From Balneolaceae bacterium (GTDB lineage Bacteria; Bacteroidota; Rhodothermia; Balneolales; Balneolaceae): a stretch of 9,197 bases of DNA. A program made the translations under genes and the position numbers. Below are positions 1-5,241 of the stretch, piece after piece. The stretch's first letter is position 1, and each line of letters begins with the position of its first letter. The notes below the pieces were generated by a model that worked only from the letters and a program-made list of their open reading frames with translations, ran no database searches and had not been told where the DNA came from. The DNA is taken from the NCBI GenBank assembly GCA_007123985.1, contig SLGA01000308.1, positions 1-9,197 of the forward strand, written 5' to 3'.

Positions 1-667
1 CTTCTGTTGAATAAAGTGTTCGCACATTTTTAGGCATCACATCATCGAGATAACGAAGGCGTGGTATGCTGATGTCCAGAATTATGGTGTTTGCTCCCAT
101 GCCGGCTGCTATTTTTGCAGCATTTACACCAACAATACCGCCGCCAAGAACAATCACATTGGCAGGAGGAACCCCCGGAATACCACCCATCAGAACACCA
201 CGTCCACCCGTTGCTTTTTCAAGATATTTAGCCCCTTCCTGGGCAGACATCCGGCCTGCCACTTCACTCATTGGAACGAGAAGCGGAAGGCTTTTGTCGG
301 CTTTTTCTACCGTTTCGTATGCAATTGCGATGCATTTGGAGTCGATTACAGCCTGGGTAAGTGCTTCGCTGGCTGCAAAATGAAAATAGGTGAAGATTAT
401 TTGTCCCTCACGCATTCTTGGGTATTCAACTGCAATCGGCTCTTTTACTTTCATGATCATATCAGCCTGCTGCCACAGCTTATCCACATCATTTACGATG
501 GTTGCACCTCTCTCAACATACATTTCATTTGTAAAACCACTGCCTAATCCTGCATCTTTTTCAATCAAAACCTCATGGCCGTTTCGTTTAAGCTGCAATA
601 CACCGCCGGGCTGCAAAGATACACGGTTCTCATGAGTTTTTATCTCTTTTGGAACTCCAATAATCAT
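1..667 (-). CDS. ald: Alanine dehydrogenase, N-terminal part (cut by left edge)
   Basis: Cytoplasmic NAD-dependent enzyme that interconverts L-alanine and pyruvate plus ammonium. The window holds 222 codons from the ATG at 667-665; the family is usually about 370 residues, so the C-terminal part is missing only because the window ends. Seen in the translation: the start MIIGVPKEIKTHENRVSL with substrate-binding Arg15, the KVKEP motif with Lys75, FTYFHFA with catalytic His96, and a Rossmann glycine motif GGGIVG at residues 175-180 followed by an acidic residue, Asp198, that would hold the NAD ribose. These positions match the numbering I know for characterised alanine dehydrogenases. Pyridine nucleotide transhydrogenase alpha subunits share the fold, but these residues and the N-terminal sequence fit alanine dehydrogenase better. 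It is divergent from the DUF58 gene, so the two are not cotranscribed. The leader just before the ATG is AG-rich (AGAAGACAAGA) without a strong Shine-Dalgarno sequence. Confidence 0.96.
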   Translation of the reverse strand, partial: MIIGVPKEIKTHENRVSLQPGGVLQLKRNGHEVLIEKDAGLGSGFTNEMYVERGATIVNDVDKLWQQADMIMKVKEPIAVEYPRMREGQIIFTYFHFAASEALTQAVIDSKCIAIAYETVEKADKSLPLLVPMSEVAGRMSAQEGAKYLEKATGGRGVLMGGIPGVPPANVIVLGGGIVGVNAAKIAAGMGANTIILDISIPRLRYLDDVMPKNVRTLYSTE

Positions 668-714
668 AATATTCTTGTCTTCTGTTATATGGTAAAATTC
701 GGCAGTAAAGGTAG

Positions 715-722
715 CAAACTTA
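715..722 (-). promoter_or_regulatory. Candidate Bacteroidota-type -7 box for ald
   Basis: On the minus strand the bases read TAAGTTTG, a perfect match to the TAnnTTTG element of the Bacteroidota primary sigma factor. It lies 47 bases upstream of the ald ATG, which would give a leader of roughly 40 nt. No TTG or TTTG element is visible at the expected distance of about 19-21 bp upstream, so the -33 part is missing or degenerate. No comparable element was found for the plus-strand DUF58 gene in the same 222-bp intergenic region; the nearest, TATCTTCA at 845-852, is poor. Confidence 0.4.
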
Positions 723-889
723 GCGTTAAAAGGTATGGCTACGGATAAGATTTTTCGGCTTTATCCCAACAATATTGGCTTTGTATCGAATAAAAGAAAT
801 GAACTCTTTTTTTTGATTCATTCCTGAAAACCTTATCAATTCACTATCTTCAACTACTTGTCAACAATGCATAAAATCCGTTAAACCCT

Positions 890-1765
890 ATGATTGCAAA
901 GGAAATTTTATCAAAGGTCAGAAAGTTAGAGATACGTACAAAAGGCCTGGTTAATAATATTTTTGGGGGCGAATATCAATCCGCTTTTAAAGGCAGAGGA
1001 ATGGAATTTTCTGAAGTGCGTGAGTATACCTTTGGTGATGACATTCGCCAGATCGACTGGAACGTTACAGCGAGAAATGGGGAACCTTACGTAAAGGTAT
1101 TTGAGGAAGAGCGTGAACAGACACTTATGTTGTGTGTTGACATATCACCAAGCGGATTTTTCGGTAGCCGATCTCAGACAAAAATGGAACTAGCCATTGA
1201 AATATGTGCCGTATTAGCATTTAGTGCTATCAAAAACGGCGATAAAGTGGGTCTTGTTCTGTTCAGTGACCGAATTGAGAAGGTGGTGCCACCAAAAAAA
1301 GGCAGAACGCATGTACTTCGCCTCATCCGTGAACTCTACACAACAGAGCCTGGTGGTTCCAATACATCCATAGCTGATGCACTTTCTTACGTGAACAGAT
1401 TACTGAATCGCAGATCAATTATTATTCTGGCATCCGATTTTCAGGATCAGGAGTTTGAAAAACAACACCGCATAACCGCCCGAAAACACGACCTGGTAAA
1501 TCTTGTAATTAATGATGAACTCGAAGAAGAGCTTCCTGATATAGGTGTGGTTCCTCTGCTCGATCCAGAAACAGGTGAGCAGACAATTCTTGATACATCA
1601 AGCAAAAAAATAAGGGTGGCCTACAAAGAAAATGTTCTCCGGAGAAAGGCCTACTTAAAAGAGTACTTTATGAAGAACAAGATGGACTCTGTGGACGTGT
1701 ATACCAATAAATCATACATACGCCCTCTGATTAACTTTTTCCAAAGAAGAATCAGCCGATTCTGA
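890..1765 (+). CDS. DUF58 family protein (VWA-like, Bat/MoxR-associated)
   Basis: A 291-residue soluble protein without signal peptide or membrane segment, so probably cytoplasmic. The DUF58 signature is clear: GRGMEF (35-40), VREYTFGDD (43-51), RQIDWNVTAR (53-62) and VKVFEEERE (68-76). A von Willebrand A-like domain follows with a full metal-binding (MIDAS) set: Asp84-x-Ser86-x-Ser88, Thr159 in SNTS, and Asp183 in ASDFQD. The length is normal for the short DUF58 type. Its molecular role is not settled; DUF58 genes usually sit just after a MoxR AAA+ ATPase gene and before BatD/BatA genes, and the products are thought to form a chaperone-like or envelope-stress complex. Here no moxR precedes it: the upstream neighbour is divergent ald, and the Bat genes resume only after the inverted peptidase gene. 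The ATG has no Shine-Dalgarno sequence. Alternative starts inside would cut into the conserved N-terminal region. Confidence 0.93.
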   Translation: MIAKEILSKVRKLEIRTKGLVNNIFGGEYQSAFKGRGMEFSEVREYTFGDDIRQIDWNVTARNGEPYVKVFEEEREQTLMLCVDISPSGFFGSRSQTKMELAIEICAVLAFSAIKNGDKVGLVLFSDRIEKVVPPKKGRTHVLRLIRELYTTEPGGSNTSIADALSYVNRLLNRRSIIILASDFQDQEFEKQHRITARKHDLVNLVINDELEEELPDIGVVPLLDPETGEQTILDTSSKKIRVAYKENVLRRKAYLKEYFMKNKMDSVDVYTNKSYIRPLINFFQRRISRF

Positions 1766-1768
1766 TTC
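1749..1768. terminator. Small inverted repeat at convergent stop codons (weak bidirectional terminator candidate)
   Basis: GAATCAG (1749-1755) pairs perfectly with CTGATTC (1762-1768) around a 6-nt loop. The right arm contains the TGA of the DUF58 gene (1763-1765) and reaches into the TGA of the opposing peptidase gene (1767-1769). The stem has only three G/C pairs of seven and no clean T-run on either side, so it would be a weak intrinsic terminator at best. It is listed because it is the only hairpin found where two converging transcripts meet with one base between their stop codons. Confidence 0.25.
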
Positions 1769-3035
1769 AATTCATTGCCAGGCCGTCAGTACTGTCAAGA
1801 TCATCAAGCATTGCATCAAGGCGTTCAACCCTTACAAGAAACTGATCCATATAATCGGGGTTTAAACCTTCCGATGGCGGAAAATCGTACGTAACCGAAT
1901 TAATGGGTGTATTGTTTTTATAAAGCCTGTAACAGAGGTGGGGACCTGTGGCAAGTCCTGTCTGCCCTACATATCCGATAACCTGACCCTGCTGTACACG
2001 CACACCAGGCCTTATTCCGGATGCAAATCGACTCATGTGCAGGTAGGCCGTTCTGTAAACACTATTGTGGCGAATTTGCACAATATTTCCGTTGCCTCCT
2101 CTGTTCTGAGCCTCTGTAATTACACCGTCACCTGCAGCTAAAATAGGAGTTCCTGTTGGAGCTGCGTAATCGGTTCCGTAGTGAGGGCGATTTTGGTTCA
2201 GAATCGGGTGGCGGCGATTGTGAGAAAACTGAGAGCTGATTCTCGGGTTATAATCAAACGGTACTCTCATCATTGCACGGCGCATGCTGTTTCCTTCAGC
2301 ATCAAAATACCCGGCCTGATCACCATACTCAAAATAATATGCTCTCCTTACATGGCCACGGTGCTCAAACTCAGCTGCTTTGATGCGCCCTATCCCAACG
2401 TATGTATCTTCAACATGCCTGTTTTCGTAAATCGCTTTAAAATTATCCCCCTGCCGTAAACCATAGAAATCAACAGTCCATGCATAGATATTTGCAAGCT
2501 CAACAACAAGCCTTTGAGACACACCTTTTGCCTGAATTGCATTTGCCAATGAACTTCTAATGGTTCCGGAAACCGATGCTACTGAAATGGTTTCGGGAAT
2601 GCTTCCGTTTTCAATCGCAATTTCATCTTCCCAAGAAATTGTAGTGTAATCCGTTGCACTTCGATGCCAAACAAATGTAGTTGCCTGCTCTTCATCATTT
2701 GTATACACTCTGTATCGCTGGCCGGGAATCATCCGGTTGAGATTCACTTTACCCCTCGCTTGCTGTTGAATGTTATGAATGGTTTCCGGCCCTACGCCGT
2801 GTCGGTTCAAGATTACATAAAGCGATTCATTTCTTCGAATCTGATCTTCCGTTACACTATAATGACTCACATTCATACCGTAGGTATCAAGCGGAGGCAG
2901 TTCTGGTATTTCGTGCAACTTCTGTACAGTTACAAGCTCTTCGTCCGGGTAGGTTTTTTCACTTTTACCAAATGTTGTGAGTGCAATAATTAGAAGTGTT
3001 AAAAGCAGACCTATTCCGAGAAGTTTTTTAAGCAT
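1767..3035 (-). CDS. M23 family murein DD-endopeptidase, MepM/Csd3-like, with HxC variant motif
   Basis: A 422-residue envelope protein expected to cut peptide cross-links in peptidoglycan. Residues 5-22 are a hydrophobic signal anchor or uncleaved signal after MLKK, which places the rest in the periplasm. Residues 60-115 (through MIPGQRYRVY) resemble the LysM-like/OapA domain of MepM. A second N-terminal domain follows, with ELANIYAWTVDF and a GYFDAEGNSMRRA stretch closely like MepM and Csd3. The LytM/M23 domain starts at about residue 265: zinc ligands His285 and Asp289 (HYGTD), catalytic His333 (YLHMS) and His366. The usual HxH reads His366-Leu-Cys368, so the third zinc ligand would be Cys; the codon at 1932-1934 is clearly TGT. 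I recall similar H-x-C-[FY]-R variants in Bacteroidota M23 proteins, so it may be a lineage variant that still binds zinc. The start is the first ATG, with no Shine-Dalgarno sequence. The gene is inverted between the DUF58 gene and the Bat pair and is divergent from the latter. Confidence 0.93.
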   Translation of the reverse strand: MLKKLLGIGLLLTLLIIALTTFGKSEKTYPDEELVTVQKLHEIPELPPLDTYGMNVSHYSVTEDQIRRNESLYVILNRHGVGPETIHNIQQQARGKVNLNRMIPGQRYRVYTNDEEQATTFVWHRSATDYTTISWEDEIAIENGSIPETISVASVSGTIRSSLANAIQAKGVSQRLVVELANIYAWTVDFYGLRQGDNFKAIYENRHVEDTYVGIGRIKAAEFEHRGHVRRAYYFEYGDQAGYFDAEGNSMRRAMMRVPFDYNPRISSQFSHNRRHPILNQNRPHYGTDYAAPTGTPILAAGDGVITEAQNRGGNGNIVQIRHNSVYRTAYLHMSRFASGIRPGVRVQQGQVIGYVGQTGLATGPHLCYRLYKNNTPINSVTYDFPPSEGLNPDYMDQFLVRVERLDAMLDDLDSTDGLAMN

Positions 3036-3089
3036 GAGATATGGAATTTTTGAAATAAATTTTTCTGCAGATGGATTAGTCGGAAAAAT

Positions 3090-3104
3090 AGTGCAAAACG
3101 CACT
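3090..3104. repeat. Short perfect inverted repeat in the divergent peptidase/batD intergenic region
   Basis: AGTGC (3090-3094) and GCACT (3100-3104) are perfect inverted arms around AAAAC. On the minus strand the right side is followed by ATTTTTCC, giving a small hairpin with a T-tract about 50 nt upstream of the peptidase start. It could be a regulator-binding site serving both divergent genes, or an attenuator-like hairpin in the peptidase leader. The arms are only 5 bp, so chance is a real alternative. In the whole 190-bp intergenic region (3036-3225) I found no promoter with both elements. The closest partial -7 boxes are TATTTTTC on the minus strand (3090-3083) and TACTTTTA on the plus strand (3198-3205); each matches TAnnTTTG except at the last base and lacks a well-spaced TTG. 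Confidence 0.3.
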
Positions 3105-3225
3105 TTAATCATAATCAAAAACGGTATCACAACAAGAAAACTGAATAAATATTCGTTCACGCATTTTGTATATTTCACGTTGCCTTTTTTTTGAGATTAC
3201 TTTTACAAAATAAAATAACTCAGGT

Positions 3226-4215
3226 TTGATAGAACGTCTTTTAATTTCTGTGATCTTGCTGTTTATGCTTTCGGTTTGCGGGTTTGCACAAACAGTACAT
3301 ACCTATGTGGACAGAGACTCTGTGCGAGTTGGAGATATTGTGACATATACTATTGTTTTTGATGGCGAATATAGTGCCGTCTCCTACCCGGATGCTTCCG
3401 CATTTGATGAAGATTTTGAACTTATCTCGAGACAGCGTTTCCAGCTAAGTGAGCGGAGAGACAGTCTCGTTTTTCAACTGCAAATATTCGCTGTGGATGA
3501 TATAACCATCGGGCGAAAAGCAATACAGATTCAACGTGCTCAAGGTGATACAACTGTTTACACAACGCCCGTACCGCTGTTTTTTAAAACCATACTTGCC
3601 GGTGATGATGAAGAGTTCCGTCCATTCAAACCCATTTTCGACTTTGCCCGAGTTTGGTGGCCTTACCTCCTGTTGCTTCTTATAGCGGCTGCAGTGGCCT
3701 ACTATTTTTACAACAGGCACAAAAACAGAGAACCAGAAACGGTGGAAGAACCTGTCCCCGTTGAGCCTCCAAAACCATTCGAAAACCCTCTGATGATCTT
3801 AAAAAATACCATTTCAAAACTTGGCAACTTTACAGCACTGCAATCTCGAGAGGATTACGAACAATTTTACGTTGCAATTGGCGATGCCATTAGACTCTAT
3901 CTAAAAAAAGTTTACAAATTCCCTGCTCTTGAAATGACAACCCGCGAAATTAACCTTCAACTACAAAAAGACCTCGCGCCAACTGAAATTATAACCATAA
4001 CACGATCTGTTTTAAATGAGGCAGACATCGTAAAATTTGCAAACTTTCAGCCTTCAAATGAACAGGCAAAACAGGCGCATAATAAAGCTATGGAGTTTAT
4101 AAAAACAGCAGAGATTGTCCATCGTGATCAAATTCGATATATGAAATATCAATATGATATTGAGCACGGTTTGGTTGGCAAACATAAAATCACGGAAAAA
4201 AAGGTAAACGCATAA
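3226..4215 (+). CDS. Short BatD-like membrane protein with DUF4381-like cytoplasmic domain
   Basis: A 329-residue protein. Residues 1-21 form a signal peptide (one Arg at position 4, hydrophobic core, probable cut after GFA-21). Cys18 is not in a good lipobox, because Val precedes it. Residues 22-125 look like one beta-sandwich domain with a BatD-type start (VRVGDIVTYTIVF, 33-45). A membrane helix spans about 146-162, followed by a basic stop-transfer patch. The cytoplasmic part holds a Pro-rich linker and a helical domain with YEQFYVAIGDAIRLYL, FPALEMTTREI and ADIVKFA, the pattern I know from DUF4381/BatD C-termini. Family BatD proteins are often much longer with several beta domains, so this is a compact form. 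The start is TTG: a stop codon lies in frame at 3211-3213, no ATG or GTG intervenes, and GTG 3250 or ATG 3265 would remove the charged start of the signal peptide. An AGG lies only 1 nt upstream. It is followed after 4 bp by the BatA gene, suggesting coupled translation and a shared complex. Confidence 0.82.
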   Translation: MIERLLISVILLFMLSVCGFAQTVHTYVDRDSVRVGDIVTYTIVFDGEYSAVSYPDASAFDEDFELISRQRFQLSERRDSLVFQLQIFAVDDITIGRKAIQIQRAQGDTTVYTTPVPLFFKTILAGDDEEFRPFKPIFDFARVWWPYLLLLLIAAAVAYYFYNRHKNREPETVEEPVPVEPPKPFENPLMILKNTISKLGNFTALQSREDYEQFYVAIGDAIRLYLKKVYKFPALEMTTREINLQLQKDLAPTEIITITRSVLNEADIVKFANFQPSNEQAKQAHNKAMEFIKTAEIVHRDQIRYMKYQYDIEHGLVGKHKITEKKVNA

Positions 4216-4219
4216 CATT

Positions 4220-5218
4220 ATGACCTGGGCAAACCCTGAATTTCTTTGGTTTTTATTGCTTTTGCCGCTTTTTTTGGTGTACCGGTTTTGGATCTATTTC
4301 TCAAAAAAAAATGCTGCAATCACATTTTCTTCCGCAGTTTCTTTGGCTAATCTGCCCGGTAATTACAGGGCATACCTCGTTTGGGGAACACCTGTTTTGT
4401 ACTCGCTTGCTTTCACTTTTTTAACACTCGCACTTGCCCGCCCGCAGTTGCAAAATACCACTGTAGAACGTTCTTCTGAAGGAATCGATATCATGATTAG
4501 TATTGATATTTCATCATCCATGCTGGCAGAAGATTTACAACCTAACCGGCTGATTGCAGCAAAAGACGTAGCTTCCGATTTTATTTCGCAGCGCACCACA
4601 GACAGAATTGGTATTAATGTATTTGCAAGAGAGAGTTTTACGGTGGTTCCGCCAACACTTGATCATAATCTTGTGCAAAATATGCTCGAAACCGTAGATC
4701 TTGGCATGGTGCGCGACGGAACTGCAATAGGCATGGGAATTGCATCTTCTATCAATCGCCTGCGAAACAGTGATGCAGAGAGCCGAATTATTATCATGCT
4801 TACAGACGGAATGAATAATGCCGGTGAAATTGACCCGATTACTGCAGGTGAAATGGCTGCTGCACTGGGAATTCGGGTCTACACCATGGGTATTGGAACC
4901 CGCGGAACCGCACCCTACCCTGTTGACGATCCCATATTTGGCCGGCGTTATCAAAATGTTCAGGTGAATATCGACGAAGATATGCTGATACAGGTAGCCG
5001 AACTTACTGGCGGGCAATACTGGCGCGCAACCGATCTTGATGAACTCATTGAAGTTTATCGTGAAATTGACCGGCTCGAGCAGAGCGAAGTAGATGAAAT
5101 AATCTATGTAGACTATCAGGATCGCTACCCGAACTATCTGTTTGCAGGGCTTGTTTTTCTGCTTCTTGCATTCTTAAATGAACGGATATTTGCCCGTTCT
5201 CCCGTTTTTCATCTCTAA
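4220..5218 (+). CDS. batA: BatA-type VWA domain membrane protein
   Basis: A 332-residue inner-membrane protein of the Bat (Bacteroides aerotolerance) family. The N-terminus NPEFLWFLLLLPL is the typical family start and forms the first membrane helix (about 8-27); the second is at 52-72 and ends in the typical LALARPQ. A cytoplasmic- or periplasm-facing VWA domain spans about 88-285 and has a complete MIDAS set: Asp96-x-Ser98-x-Ser100 (DISSSM), Thr168 (DGTAIG) and Asp196 (LTDG). A final helix lies at about 305-319. The exact function of Bat proteins is unsettled; a role in envelope or oxidative stress resistance, working with MoxR, DUF58 and BatD, is the usual proposal. It starts 4 bp after the BatD-like gene, without a clear Shine-Dalgarno sequence. 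No batB follows; mfd begins 23 bp downstream. An A9 run at 4303-4311 encodes the residues just after the first helix. The batA symbol is by family and first-Bat position; BatB is a close paralogue and cannot be fully excluded. Confidence 0.9.
   Translation: MTWANPEFLWFLLLLPLFLVYRFWIYFSKKNAAITFSSAVSLANLPGNYRAYLVWGTPVLYSLAFTFLTLALARPQLQNTTVERSSEGIDIMISIDISSSMLAEDLQPNRLIAAKDVASDFISQRTTDRIGINVFARESFTVVPPTLDHNLVQNMLETVDLGMVRDGTAIGMGIASSINRLRNSDAESRIIIMLTDGMNNAGEIDPITAGEMAAALGIRVYTMGIGTRGTAPYPVDDPIFGRRYQNVQVNIDEDMLIQVAELTGGQYWRATDLDELIEVYREIDRLEQSEVDEIIYVDYQDRYPNYLFAGLVFLLLAFLNERIFARSPVFHL
5180..5209 (+). terminator. Weak hairpin at the end of batA, terminator- or attenuator-like
   Basis: GAACGG (5180-5185) pairs with CCGTTC (5194-5199) around an 8-nt loop. 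A TTTTT run follows at 5205-5209 after the bases TCCCG. The stem is short and the T-run is offset by five bases, so full termination is unlikely. It lies within the last codons of batA, and the 23-bp gap to mfd contains further T6 and T5 runs. If real, it could lower readthrough from the Bat pair into mfd. It may also be a chance product of the coding sequence. Confidence 0.2.
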
Positions 5219-5241
5219 TATCACTGCTTTTTTAGCTTTTT

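Noticed and set aside
66..635. Two plus-strand open frames of 105 and 81 codons
   Set aside because: They lie antisense to ald, whose minus-strand translation shows clear family motifs; their own products look like nothing and are proline/threonine-rich shadows.
764..776. CCAACAATATTGG palindrome-like sequence between ald and DUF58
   Set aside because: Short, AT-rich and imperfectly symmetric; such a match is expected by chance and has no supporting promoter geometry on either strand.
1932..1934. Reading the Cys368 codon of the peptidase as proof of a pseudogene
   Set aside because: The frame is full-length, the other active-site residues are kept, and Cys can bind zinc; an inactive enzyme is possible but not shown.
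1938..2993. Three plus-strand open frames opposite the M23 peptidase gene
   Set aside because: The minus-strand frame is continuous, with MepM-like domains and catalytic residues throughout; the opposite frames show no signal, motif or plausible start.
4535..5017. A 160-codon minus-strand open frame inside batA
   Set aside because: Longest shadow in the window, but it is antisense to the VWA domain with its complete MIDAS motif, and its product is Cys/His/Asn-rich without recognisable features.
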